Part shown: in pieces, positions 41,501 to 53,782 of the stretch
Position numbering within the stretch: the stretch's first letter is position 1
Layout: each line of letters starts with the position of its first letter
Assembly (NCBI RefSeq): GCF_000208745.1
Contig: NC_030850.1
Location: forward strand, 982,851 to 1,046,850
Source of the DNA: Theobroma cacao
Taxonomy: Eukaryota; Streptophyta; Magnoliopsida; Malvales; Malvaceae
Reading direction: 5' to 3'
DNA length: 64,000 bases
Notes under the pieces: generated by a model
The model's database searches: none
The model's input: only the letters and a program-made list of their open reading frames with translations
Told to the model about the DNA's origin: nothing
Made by a program: the position numbers and the translations under genes

Positions 41501-44500
41501 CTTTGTGTTAATTCTTGCTTGATTTGCATTTATCTAAAGGATCCTATGCTGTTTGTAAAACAGAAAATTTCCATGTTTAGTCCTGCATTTATTGACAAGA
41601 ATTCCATGTAATGAAGTCCAATGCATTAACTTCACGATTTTATCACTGAATTAAAACAATATGGGATTGAGAGTTAGGCTTTGTAGGTTGGAATTTTTGT
41701 TACAGGACACTGCAAGGTGGGTAGATTATCTAGGGCACATTCCTACTAAAGAGTAACTGAGGTGTGAGAAGGTAGGCTCTAGCTAAGATTCTGCTTGTGA
41801 GCGTAATGGTATAAGCTTGCCTGACTATGAGACTCACTGGTTGAACAGACATATAAGTGGGGCATAGTGATGTGGGAGTCCCGTGTGGAAGGGCTCTTGC
41901 TCAACGGATCAAAGGTATGCCAGAGATAACAGGCTGGTGATTCCCAAGAGCTCTTATTGGAGTCGTTTGGCATCTTGATGTCAACTCATTGGGTTATATT
42001 TATAATTAAGCTAGGGGAAAAGTGGCTTGATTAGCCAAAAAGAAAGATTTAAAAGACTTAAGGTTTTAATGGCAATTTTGAGGATAATCGATGGCTTGTG
42101 TGGATTGGTATAGGCTGGAAGAACAAAAATCGAAAAGAAAGTGCGAAAGATAAAACACTGCTAAATTTTATGAACTAATCTCCATTAAATAGAAAATGGT
42201 CACTCTATATAGGTCATTGATACGTTCTCCATCTATATAGCTATCATTTATACACATTCTTAGTTAGGCAGACAGTGGACCATCTCATGAGGTATATTAG
42301 GTTCCCCCTCTGATTTTGATATTTTTGTTATACCTCCAGGATGAGTGCCAACGGCTACACCAGAGTATCAAATGTGGGCTGATCAAATGGTTTACAGTGG
42401 TAAGTGTGTGTATTTTGTTTATTTTTACTTTTTGCAGCCAAGATAATTGTAGTGTCAGTTGTAAAGGACTTTTATGCTCTTTTAGGGTGAGATTCAGGAG
42501 AAAGCAATGGCACTTCAAGCAGTGAGGGTAAATGATGTAAGTTCCTAAGCTGCCACATTGCAACGTGTTAAAAAATATTACTATGTAGTTACTTTGAAAG
42601 GGATAGGATGTTTAGCATGGTTATATGGTTACATGTTTTCCGTTTACCCTTAAAAACTCTTGTTTACACTTGCTTATACTTTTTTGACCAGTGGCTGGAG
42701 TCAGAGATTTTGCGAATTAAAAATCTTCGTGATCGAGCAAATGAGAAGGGACACTTAAAGGAATATCCTTTGTTGCTTGATATGATACTGATGTTTTTGG
42801 TATTTTTTACCCTTACATTCTCGACTATGCTGCTACTCTACATATGTCACAAACATACAACTACCAATAAACCTAAGCCTTTTCCCACTACAAGGGGTCA
42901 CGTTGAGCCTAGCATGCTATTCTGCTCTTGTTAGGATCATTCACTTAGCAAGATGAGTGAATGCAAGGTCCTTTTGATAGGTTTTCCCCATGTCTTCTTT
43001 GTTTTGTCATTGTAGGTCTTCATCTTGACCAGATGCAAGTCCAATCTTGTTATTTATTATCTCGGCTACATTGCTTTCTCTTTGTGTCAGTAATTGTTTG
43101 TTAAATATTTTGCGTTTTTCACTAGTTGGTGCAATGTACCATGAAGTATAACTGGCCTTGCAATTCTGCTTTATACTTTATTTTGCACAAGTTCTCAACC
43201 TAGCCTCTATATTTATTTTTTTTTATTTTCAATTTTCAAATTTCTTTGTGCTAATTATGCTTTGAGATTCTGTGACACCAGCAGACATGGTACTGGCTGT
43301 TTCCATTACTCAATAGCCTTTTTGTTGGCAATTAAAGGGTAACAAGTTTATCATGTATTCCTTGACCATGTTGCACGCTCAGAGAATGTGTAGAAAAATT
43401 GCAGCTTCTGAACTCACCTGTTGAACGCCAGCGTAGGCTGCATGAAACCCCTGAAATACACAGTGATCCAAATATGAATCTATATCTCAAGTCTGAGGAA
43501 GTTGCTAGAGAATTGGACGAGAAGAAAAAAGGTAGCATGTAGTTTTAGATATTGAATTTCTTTTGTATTGTTGTTTTTCCTATGTTGTGTATATATATAT
43601 GTGTGTGTGTGTGTGAGTGTGTATCTTTGGTGCTAATTAGCCTGGTGTGTGTGTAGAGAACAACATGAAATCAAGAAATTCTGGCTTTGGTGTAAAGGAA
43701 AAGGAGCCTGCCTCTCCACTGAAGGGAGGTGATGTCTTTAGTGACATTGGAAGCAGAGAAAATAGCATACCTCATTCTAAAGGATTGGAGCCATCTGTAA
43801 ATAATGTGGAGACAGAGAAAATATGGCACTACCAAGACCCACTTGGCAAAATTCAAGGGCCATTTGCTATGACAATGTTACGTAGATGGAGCAAGAGTGG
43901 TCATTTTCCTCCTGAGTTGAGAATATGGAGAGTAAGTGAAAAGCAAGATGACTCCATCCTCTTAGTTGATGCTTTGTGTGGGCGGAACAGCCAAGAGCAA
44001 CAGTTGTTTCATAATAGCTGCTTACCCACTGAGGACATAAAGGTTGCCTCTGATGATAGAAGTAAGAATGGGGATGGAGATGTTAGGGAGAGTGGGGATA
44101 TGAAAGTGAATCAGATGGAAAGTAAAATGGTTGAGGGGAGCTCGAACTCAATGCAGAATGACACAAGTGGTCATTGTTGTGGTAACAATGAATCTGCGAG
44201 GAGCAAAGAATTGGGCTCTCAATCTTCTCCATGTACTGCTCCTATGGATGTTGTCAATTCCAATGCAGCACAGACCAGATGTTCTTTACCACACCGGGAC
44301 TCTGTGAAGGGTGATAATGACTTTCCTTGCCAGCCCCAAGTGAGTAGTTCACTTCCCTCATCTACATTATCTGGGGAGCCATGTGAAACTCAGTCCCGTC
44401 AACTAAGTGAAGGGCATGGGGTTGAAAGATGGGACTGTGGTTCGATTAACATGAATGAGAATTTGAAGCAGACCTCTGAAGGTCAAATTATTGCTGGAAA

Positions 44501-45896
44501 TGTGAAGCAAGATGACAGTGAGGGAAAATCAGGCAAATCTTGTGGGCAAAACTGGCGATCTCCACCTTTACATGATTCTTCAAATGGATGGGACCCCAAT
44601 TCTGGTCTTATTTCTCTGGCAAAGGCTCTTGAAGCATCAGAGCACAATCAGGGTATTGATTTCCCAGATCTTCCCACCTCAACATCAAAGTTGACCCATG
44701 AAGACTCAAAAAGTCAGGCTACTGAAAACAAACAGTCTCTGTCTTCGAATGTCCCTCATCAGGATTCAGGTCCTAGCTGGAGTACTGCTTCTAGTCTAGT
44801 GGGTAATGGACCACAGCTTCCTGGAGTAGCTGGTGAATGGGGTGGGTATTCCTCCACTCCAGCGAAACCTTCTGCTGAGGAATGGGACTCAGAACTTGTG
44901 CCTGAATCTTCTTTGAAACGAACTGACTTGGCAAGTGATCATGCCGCTACTCCAACTTCCGGGAGTGGCCAGTTGACACATTCTTCTCCCACAGATCCTG
45001 CAAATAATCCATCTGGTTGGGATTCAATTGTTCCCGAACAACATGAGTATTCTTTGGGTGATGAATCAGTTTCAGATCTCTTGGCTGAAGTCGAAGCAAT
45101 GGAGTCTCTCAATGGCTTGGCTTCACCTACATCAATATTGCGTTGTGATGGAGAGTTGGCTCAAGGTTCTGAACCTGATTGTTTTAGTCCTGTAGGGGGA
45201 CTGAGCCCTGCTCCTGACCCAGGAAAAAGCGATGCTTTGAGCTCAACAAATGATCTACAAAAGCCTTCTCAGTCAACTGTGACCAACGAGCCATTTGGGG
45301 TCTCACAGTCTGAAGTACTCGATGCTCAGAAGAGTTCTGGTGGGCATTCTTCCACAAGTGCTGACATGGATGAAGATCCAAGGCCCAGTGACGTCTCAGT
45401 TAACCAATATGAAGCTGGTTCGGACATGCCCCCTGCTGCACCACCTGTAACAACTTGGGCCATGGCTACCGTAGATAATGCTTGGAGATCAGGGCCAGAA
45501 ACTACAGGCACCAATTGGGGAGCAGCTCAAGGAAATGCACATTTCAATTGGGGAGGTTTAGGTCAAGGAACCCCGAATGTAAACTGGGGAACAGTTCAGG
45601 GAACATTCCAGGGAAACGGCAGCATCAATTCAGGCACTTCTGCAGGGAATCCGCCAATTTGGGGAAGCCAACCAAGGTACTCAGGTCCAAGGGACCGTGA
45701 TTTTCAGGGCAGAGATTCAAGTTTTGGTAGGGGCAGGTCCTTATGGAATAGGCAGTCGTCGTTATCGTCATCATACGGTGGTCCAAATGGAGTCTGTTCT
45801 TTCAGACCCCCGCCCAAAGGGCAGCGAGTTTGTAAATTTTATGAAAGCGGGTATTGCAAGAAAGGAGCATCATGTAGTTATTGGCACCACCCTTGA
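38502..45896 (+). CDS. PHD-SWIB-Plus3-GYF-CCCH protein (NERD / zinc finger CCCH 19/44-like)
   Basis: Ten exons: 38502-38932, 39356-39435, 39955-40142, 40310-41237, 41323-41450, 42340-42399, 42487-42537, 42692-42762, 43377-43531 and 43657-45896, total 1443 residues. Domains in order: AT-hook-like KRRRGRPPRN (about 93-102); PHD-type zinc finger starting CFICFDGGSLVLCD (about 127-205); SWIB (about 346-425, WATKELLEFVAHM); Plus3 (about 490-650); GYF (about 751-805, IWHYQDPLGKIQGPF); a long Ser-rich low-complexity region with scattered GW/WG pairs; and a terminal CCCH finger (C-X7-C-X5-C-X3-H, ending WHHP). The Arabidopsis relative NERD links histone H3, AGO2 and RNA-directed silencing. Nuclear location is expected. 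The eighth intron is AT-AC (reported separately). The recalled closest locus is At3g51120. Confidence 0.95.
41786..41990 (+). other. Nuclear insertion of mitochondrial 26S rRNA (NUMT fragment) in intron 5 of the CCCH gene
   Basis: The segment contains the conserved large-subunit rRNA phrases GTGTGGAAGGGCTC, GCTCAACGGATCAAAGGT, GATAACAGGCTG, CCAAGAGCTCTTAT and GTCGTTTGGCATC, in the right order and spacing for the peptidyl-transferase/domain V region. GAGCTCTTAT followed by GTCGTTTGGC fits the plant mitochondrial 26S gene better than the plastid 23S gene. Several substitutions at otherwise fixed rRNA positions (AGAGATAAC for AGGGATAAC) show it is a decayed copy, spliced out with the intron. Confidence 0.82.
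42763..43376 (+). other. U12-type AT-AC intron in the CCCH gene
   Basis: No GT-AG pair restores the frame between exons ending 42762 and starting 43377. An intron starting ATATCCTTT and ending GCAC does, giving the protein junction GHLKE-LRECVEKLQ, which fits the Plus3-downstream region of the family. The donor matches the U12 consensus at every position. TTCCTTGAC at 43358-43366 matches the U12 branch site, with the branch A 11 bases from the 3' end. This intron would be removed by the minor spliceosome. Confidence 0.9.
43588..43622. repeat. Microsatellite (TA)n(GT)n
   Basis: A TATATATATA run flows into a GTGTGTGTGTGTGTG run inside the ninth intron of the CCCH gene, close to the acceptor of the last exon. 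Likely length-polymorphic. Confidence 0.85.
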
Positions 45897-46539
45897 TTAG
45901 GATATTTTCCAGTAACAACCACAGCAATTGTGTGCATTTAATTCTGTATTCATTATTGATATATTAGGGAATTTGCTCTGTTAATTTCTCCCAAAATTTA
46001 ACCTGTAAAAGTATATCATTCAAGCTGCCATAATACATATTATTTTCTATTCTCTGGGATAGCTTTACCCCTTGCAGAAGCATCTTGCTTCGCTGCTGCG
46101 CTCTTCTATGCTACAGGATCTTTACTTGTGGGCACGTACGTAACATGCTTGGTTCGATATATAATATTATTAATATTTTTCGATATATATCGATTTTGAA
46201 TTAATTTTTTCAATTATTAAAAATTTAAAATTGAATCCATCGAAAAAATATAAATAACCTCACTTTCTTTTTAAGCCGCCGCTAAACGCTGCCGTTTAGT
46301 CTGTGCTCAAATCGATGACCCCCGCCTCCCTGACTTTAGAACAACCCACGAAGAACGTTTCAGAAGTTCGAAAAAAAAAGAAAAAAAATCAAAGCCTCAA
46401 AAAAAAAAAAAAAAAGGAAAAATAGAATCCAAATTTGTCAAATGATAAACAGAATTACAGAAATTTGACTACGCGGGGTCGTGATATTGCTTTAGTAGCT
46501 CGAATTTGTTAGCAAAATTTAGCGGGTTTTCGTCGAGAC
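45897..46539. other. Intergenic region between the CCCH and DUF726 genes
   Basis: It includes the CCCH 3' untranslated region, a short AT-rich block at 46147-46260 that resembles other dispersed AT-rich repeats in the window, and an A-rich leader of the DUF726 gene. Nothing else is seen. Confidence 0.35.
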
Positions 46540-49500
46540 ATGGCGGCAGAAACGAAGTCGTTTTTGGCGCCGACGCAGAGGTACGCGGCGGGAGCATTGT
46601 TCGCAATCGCTGTCCATCAGGCTCAGATGCATCAGACCCGTCCTCTGGGACTTCCCACCGAGGATGATGATCCTTCCTCTGAGGAGCGAATGAGTAGCAG
46701 TAGCAGCAGCGACTCCGTCTCCGAAGATCCTGAACTTTGGGTCCACGGAAACTCAGGTCTGCTCCGACCCATTTTCAGGTGGTTATTTTATTTTCTTTTC
46801 CTTTTGATAACTGCATGAGTTGCCTTTTTTTATTTGTTTGAATTACTTGAATTCGAATGTGATCAATGTTTAGGAACTCGCATTCTTTCTTGGAACATTT
46901 CAAATTTCTGATTTTTTATGAATTCTTTTCCCTTTTTTTTTTTTAAATTTATTTGTATTCATATTGGTCAGATTTCTAGATATTGACTCTGCAGCATGGC
47001 TTGGACTTGAAGAAACTGCTGGATCTTCTCCAGCCAAACATCATGTCGGAGCAGTATGTCCTTGTTTTCTATCTCTAATGTATTTCTTCCTGCTCATGTC
47101 GTGTTTATGATTATTTGCAGCAGAAATGCACGCTGTGTCTCAATGATTCTTGTTGTTTATGCTATAAACATGTAGTTACCATGTATTGTTACAGTTCTTG
47201 AGGTTGCTAGCTGAAGAAAGCGGGGATGGTTCTTCGGAAAGATTGGATCAGGAGGTTGCTCTGTCAAAAGCTGTTGATACTATGACACTTGGTATGGAAA
47301 CAAATTCTGAATCCTCCAAGGTTAAAAAAGAGAAGCATCGTGAGTATGAACATGAATATCGTGAGAAATATTCCACTGCTGAGGTGCCATCAAATTCTGA
47401 AGTGGCAAACCGACAGATAGAGACTACGCAGGAGAGCAATACTTATGTGCATTGTGGGAGTGATGAACTTCATGTGCTGGGTGGTAGTTTGGATGAGAAA
47501 CCTGCTGAAGAGGTTGGAATGCTTAGTTACCAGAGGAAAGTGACGGTTCTTTATGAGCTTCTTTCAGCTTGTCTTGCAGCTGCAGATACTCGTGAAGATA
47601 ACAAAAGATATACCCGACGAAGAAAAGGCTATGATGCTCGACATCGTGTGGCTTTGCGGTTGCTGGCAACTTGGTTTGATGTTGAGTGGATAAAAATGGT
47701 TTGTAAACTCAGCCTGCTATCCTTTTTCCATCTGTTCCTCAAACTGAAGGCTTGCAGTTACAATGTCATTTTAGTAAGAGTAATAACTGAATTGAGAGCC
47801 ATTGATGTCAATTTCTATGTAATCTTGAGTGTTTGCCAGATATGATGGGTATCTCAAGTTTTATGCACTAATGACACCCCCAAAGTTCCTTTGTCTGAAT
47901 GTCCTTAGTTGTCTACCATCAGAGAAGATTTCTGAGAGTATGCAGTGTTTGGCCAAGAAACTAGATCTTTCCGGTCTAATTGCACAAGTTATAGAAAATT
48001 TTTATATTTTCTCCCTGTTAGTAAACTTTTGTGCTTGTAGGAAGCCGTTGAGATGATGGTTGCTTTCTCTGCAATGGCTATAGTAAAAGAGAAAGAAGCA
48101 AAAGAAGAAGAATCCCAATCTTCCGAAGGCAAATGGGCGAAATGGAAGCGTCGTGGTATCATTGGTGCTGCTGCAATAACTGGAGGAACATTAATGGCCA
48201 TTACTGGCGGTAAATGATCATCAAACCATTTAATATTGGTACTTTTAAAACATCAAGTTTTCAATGGAAACAACTGACTCATGACTTCAATGTTTTTGAC
48301 TTCTTCGGTACACCATTTTAATATTCAACAGGGTTAGCTGCCCCAGCAATTGCTGCAGGATTTAGTGCCCTAGCTCCAACATTAGGCACTATAATCCCTG
48401 TGATTGGAGCAAGTGGGTTTGCTGCAGCTGCAAGTGCTGCTGGAACTGTTGCAGGTTCTGTTGCTGTTGCTGCATCATTTGGAGGTGAATAACCAATCTG
48501 GAATCTCTGAATCTAGCCTATCTGTATCACCCTATTTCCTTCTCGCAGGAGTCATAAGTAGTTATAATCTGTTATGCTTATGATGTCAGAAATTTTATAC
48601 TAGTATATGTTAAATATATCCAAGCTGTGTTTGGTACATAGTGTTCTGAAGAAGTCTAGTGAGCCTTAGTATACTTATATGTGTTAAACAATATGGAGTA
48701 TATTTTAACACTTAGTCCAATGCAGCTGCTGGTGCTGGACTTACCGGTACTAAAATGGCTAGGAGAATTGGAAGTGTTGATGAGTTTGAATTTAAAGCTA
48801 TTGGAGACGACCACAACCAGGGCGTGAGTTCTTACAGACTTCCATCTTCTTCTTCTTCTTCTAATTCTTTTTTCTCTGCTTCTGGGGACATAGCAAACTA
48901 TGGTGTCTGAATCTTATTAATGATCTCAAGATTTTAATTTTGATTTAACTTATCTTTCAGCGACTAGCAGTTGAGATTTTGATCTCTGGGTTTGTTTTTG
49001 ATAAGGAAGATTTTATTAGGCCATGGGAAGGACGGATTGACAACATGGAAAGGTACAGAATTTATACCATGATTCACTGTATTAGAAATAACTCTTTATT
49101 CTTTTCAAATTTTTTAACGTGGATTAAATTGACAAGGAGGATTTTAGGTTTGTGTTGCAGTGGGAGTCCAAGAATCTGATTGCAGTGAGCACTGCAATTC
49201 AGGATTGGCTAACTTCAAGTAATGGGTTAACAACTGATTCTTAAATAGTTTTTTGATTACAAGAATTGTCTATGTTTGAACATTGCTTTTACATGCTGCA
49301 GGAATTGCCACGGAGTTAATGAGGCAAGGTGCAATGATGACAGTTTTAAGCACACTTTTAACGGCATTGGCATGGCCAGCAGCATTGCTTGCAGCTACTG
49401 ACTTTATAGACAGCACGTGGTCAATTGCCGTGAACAGGTTTGATTTTGCTACTGACTTTTAGCAGAGTACTTGGCTGTGAAAAAGGGAAGAACTGTTTTC

Positions 49501-51379
49501 CAGTTTTATTTTATTAATTAGTACCATGCAGTATTTTAGAGGCTATCTTGCTGTTGTCCTTCTGAGAGGCATCTTTGGTTAGAATTTTTACAAGGATTAA
49601 ATTTAGCTAGTGATTAATTTTTCTTCTTCATTAGAATTGGGCTGCTAGTCTAATGACCCTTGTGAAAAATTTCAAGAGAACCAAGCAAGGAATTTGAGGG
49701 TGAGGAAAGAACTGCATATTAAGTAAAACAGAAAAAAAAAAAAAAAGAATGGTTATAAAACTATATAGTGTAAATATGAGTAGTTCATGGTTTGGCATTG
49801 AATTCATTAGGTTTATGCAAAACTTAAAATAGCTGAATCTTAGGAGAGAAAAATCTGTAGCTTTAAAGTGTCTCTAAAACGAATATCAATGTGGTTAATG
49901 ATGTAGAAAAATGTCAAATTGAAATCCACGTTAAAGTTTTCTTTGATGAACTGTCACAATAGTTTTATCTGTTATGGACCTTAAATGTTCTACAAATTAA
50001 ATTCCTAAGACACCAGGCTGCTTAATGTATTAATTTTATGTGCTGGATGTAGCTGATGTTGAGTTCCCACCTGTCTAAGACAATTAATTCTTTTCTTCAA
50101 CACTTAGGAACCGTTGTACTACATGACATGTGTCTAACCAGGTCATTATCTTCTTCCATTTTCTAGAACGGATAAAGCAGGAAGGCTGCTTGCTGAAGTT
50201 TTATTGAAAGGTTACCAAGGTAACAGGTATACATGTGGCTTTTAGGGGAAAGTTGGGATTCATTGAAATAAAACTTCTGTAAAGGATCTTTAATGTTCAT
50301 TTTTCGATTCTATGAATTCTTCAGGCCTGTGACACTCATTGGTTACTCACTTGGAGCACGAGTGATTTTTAAGTGTCTTCAAGCCTTGTCTGAGACTGAA
50401 CAAAATGGTAATCACAACCGATCCATCCTCCTGGGCTTTTTAATATGATGTAGTGGATGTAATATTCTAAGACTTCTCTACTGTATCTTCACAGCTGAAC
50501 TTGTAGAAAGAGTTGTTCTTCTTGGAGCACCCATTTCTATTAAAGGCGAGAATTGGGAAGCTGCAAGAAAGGTATTTTCCATTTGTATATGCTTTTCATC
50601 AGTAGAACATTTGGATTAATTTCTTGAAGTCTTTTGCAGATGGTAGCTGGAAGGTTTATAAATGCTTACTCCACAAATGATTGGATGCTTGGAGTAGCCT
50701 TTCGTGCAAGGTATGCATGATCAATGCACTGCTGAACAATGTTTTAAGTGTTTTAGAACTGTTGGTATATAGATTAATATATACTGGATAACCTGTGTCC
50801 TACCTGTCATCAAGTATAAGTCTAGAAATTGTTTTGTTGTGGATAAATGTGCACTGGATAGCCTTTTATTCTGTGGCATGTGTGCTTACTGATCTACCAT
50901 CGCGTCAAAGAAAGGAGGTCTTGGTGCAATGCATTCATCGTTATATTGTATCACTGTCGTCCCTCCCTCTTGATTCATGGAGCCTTGTCTGAGGCTTGTT
51001 AGCGTTTTCTTTTTAGAACAAGTACTTCTGTTCATCACCTTCAATAATATTATATCACTCGAGCAATTTTCCTCTGATGCACACTAATTGTTACTTAAAA
51101 AACAGTCTACTCACACAAGGATTAGCTGGAATTCAACCAGTTGGTCTGCTGGGGATTGAGAACGTAAGCCATCTCAGCTATATTGTTTCCACTTAGCTGT
51201 TTCTTCTTTCTCTGAGCTCACGATGTTTTACTAAATAACACTTTGATTAAACTCTTCAGGTTAACGTAACAGATTTGATCGAAGGTCACTCATCCTATCT
51301 ATGGGCTACTCAGCAGATTTTGGACCGGCTTGAACTTGATGTTTACTATCCTGTCTTCAAGAGCACTCTCCATGAATGA
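46540..51379 (+). CDS. TMCO4-like DUF726 membrane alpha/beta-hydrolase
   Basis: Fifteen exons: 46540-46778, 46972-47053, 47195-47698, 48041-48209, 48332-48484, 48726-48823, 48961-49052, 49148-49218, 49302-49437, 50167-50226, 50325-50407, 50495-50571, 50640-50710, 51106-51163 and 51260-51379, total 670 residues. An acidic/Ser N-terminal region leads to a conserved block, then Gly/Ala-rich hydrophobic stretches (IIGAAAITGGTLMAITGG and the APAIAAGF...VAVAASFG region), which are the predicted membrane part. The hydrolase portion contains the nucleophile elbow LIGYSLGARVIF (Ser about 542), then VVLLGAPIS and VAGRFINAYSTNDWMLG. The family is DUF726 (human TMCO4, yeast YFL034W). Substrate is unknown; a lipase/esterase role is plausible. 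Recalled Arabidopsis relative: At4g36210. Confidence 0.94.
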
Positions 51380-52120
51380 TAATACTCAAGTTTCTCTTCA
51401 ATTTCTTGTGGTTATGCTCAGCCGCGTAGGTAAAATTTTGCTTTATTCTTTCCATATCTTCATAAAGAATGCGACTCTGAACTCAATAGCAGGGTCAGGC
51501 ATGCTGGTGCTGCTGAATCTGGAGCTTCTCCTGTGGGTCTGCATTTGTTGTTTATAATTCCTTCTTGCTCTGTGTATACTACTACTACAATAGCTTGCTT
51601 GCAATTTGAGCCAAAAATGAAGAAGAAGATGTAAACTCAATACATTACTGAAATAGTAAATAATCATGGTTTTCATTTATCAGGTTGCCAATGCCATCCA
51701 TTTATATTATTCTTGGTATTCAACTTTCTCTTTTTTAATTGGCCGAAATAGAATGATGTTTACTTTTATTAAGGATCATCAGATTTAATAATATCAATTG
51801 ATTTTTTTAATTCACGTAACAATCGATGAATGGATCATATGATTATTACGATCAAGCATGGTGATGTCACATGAATAAAAAATACTAGTTGAAATTGTTT
51901 TTGATCATCGCTAATTTTTTGTTTTTATTCCATTTATGAATAGATTCGGACAATTATTAATTTTTTTTTATATAAAATTAAGGGTTTGTACCGGTAAAGA
52001 TCGACCGATAAGGGTTTATTGGAGTACAATCAAATAATAGTGGTTTAATTGCATAAATGGACATAATTTAGGGATCTTTTTATTATTTAAAATTTATATT
52101 AATTTTCTTGAGGTTTTTTT
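51380..52120. other. Intergenic region downstream of the DUF726 gene
   Basis: 3' untranslated region, then AT-rich DNA to about 52.12 kb, where the left end of the segmental duplication starts. No gene is seen. Confidence 0.35.
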
Positions 52121-52199
52121 TAAACGACGTCGGAGCTCTCTGGCTATAAATGGACAATACCGATGAGGGAGAAATAAAAATAATTATATTAAAAAAGTA

Positions 52200-53782
52200 A
52201 TGGAAAGGAGAGGAGAAGAGGAGAAACAAAATGAGAAGGAAAGAAAAGCAAGCGGGAATCCAACAGTAAAATATTGCATGGGAGCTCTCTGGTTATTACT
52301 CTTCCATTCTCAAATCCCAAGATCGCAACCCTCGTTGCATCGGCATCCCTGGTTCTCACCCACAAGGTCTCTAATTTCTGCGTTTACTGTTGAAGAAATT
52401 CTGATCCGTGTTTTATATGTACATATGGATTTTGATGTTTACTGATAATTTCGAGTTGGGCGGATTGTTGAACAGCATGGGGCCATGAAATGGGATCATA
52501 TGAGGCTAAAATTAAAAAGGAGGGGGCATGCCCTTAACGACTTTCGTTATGCTTGCGCTGGTTGCTCCGTGTATATGAGCAGAAACAAAGGTTCAGTTGA
52601 TAAGGGAGGGGACAGTCCTGAATTGCCTGGCTGTGCCGGAATTCAGGTTAAGTTTTGCACTTGCCCGTTCTTGGACGGTGGGTTGGTTCAAGTTGTATGG
52701 TGTTTACTTGATTTGAAGAATGGGTTGGTGACAGTTATTAACGGAAATCATGAAATACTGGTGCAGGTGGAGCAGGGTTTATCTGCTTGTCGCTTACCTT
52801 CCAATTGACGAGTCTTCTCTTTGGGCACTTTGGTTAAACTTTTTATTGTTTCTAGCTCTAATTGTTGTGTGATTACTACAAACTGACATGGCTGTGGCTT
52901 CATTTTTTACAGGTTGGAGGACGTCGCGAAATTCCTCGTGCTGCGACTGCTTCAGCTCCTGTTCATGTTGATAGCAGAGAAGGTACGGTAATTTTTATTG
53001 CTTTATTTGTCAAGAAGGTTCATTTTATGTCATGACTTTCATTTTAGTCAAGATCTCTAGGAAATACCTTTTTGATTGATTTTTGTATGTTAGCATGGGT
53101 TGGGCTGTTGCTATAGTTCTTGTATTATTTCTAGTGAGGGGGAAATTGTCCACTAATTGTTGATATAATTAACGTGTGATTGAATTAAATAGAGATCGAA
53201 ATTGTATGTCTCTATGTGCCTTGGACATCACTTGAACCCCCCACTACTGCTACTGCTCGCCCTTCTTGGATACTCTACTCACCTATTAAACTATGGTTAC
53301 CACCACCTTGTTGCATCTATAAAGAGTAGTGGTTATGGTATGATTTGTCTCTCGAAACTTTGAGTACATCGACCAAAGATATCATGAGTTTCAAGTTTCA
53401 ACAACTCAATGCAGAAGATTAAGAATCGTTTAGCCTTTCAGAATTAAATCATTTTCTGTTACTTGTTTCCTCATTCTTCATCAATTCACTTTCCGGCTTT
53501 CCTTCTGAAGATCGTGATATTTGTCAACCTCCAACTCACAAACCCACTCATGCTGTAGGAGATGACTTCCTGAACAGGCAAGCAAATGATTTGACTTGTT
53601 AATAGATGTCTGACTTTTTGTTTTACAGCATGACCTCAATGATGACTAATCAATCATATTCTGAATGTAGGTTTGCAAACCTTGTTGCCTCAGGGGTAGC
53701 CAGGAACATGTGTAGAGTGGGGAACTACATGAAAGAGACTGTAGATGATATCCTATTCACAAACCGAAAGCGACCTAAGTAA
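52200..53782 (+). pseudogene. Unrecognised small membrane-protein gene, copy A (damaged first exon)
   Basis: Function unknown. By comparison with copy B, exons are 52200-52366, 52476-52646, 52913-52982, 53511-53577 and 53671-53782. Exons 2-5 join in phase and read through YACAGCSVYMSRNKGSVDK, THKPTHAVGDDFL and VGNYMKETVDDILF, ending in a basic tail RKRPK. Exon 1 is damaged. The frame starting at the ATG at 52200 does not reach the conserved SNPKIATLVA membrane segment in the frame that joins exon 2, and the matching frame meets a TGA. Exon 5 also lacks three codons present in copy B. Intron 4 uses a GC donor. It could still make a shortened protein from an internal ATG at 52485. Confidence 0.6.

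Noticed and set aside
41779..41973. 64-codon minus-strand open frame in intron 5 of the CCCH gene
   Set aside because: It is the antisense of the mitochondrial rRNA insertion and so not a protein gene.
43332..43538. 68-codon minus-strand open frame
   Set aside because: Shadow of the exon following the AT-AC intron.
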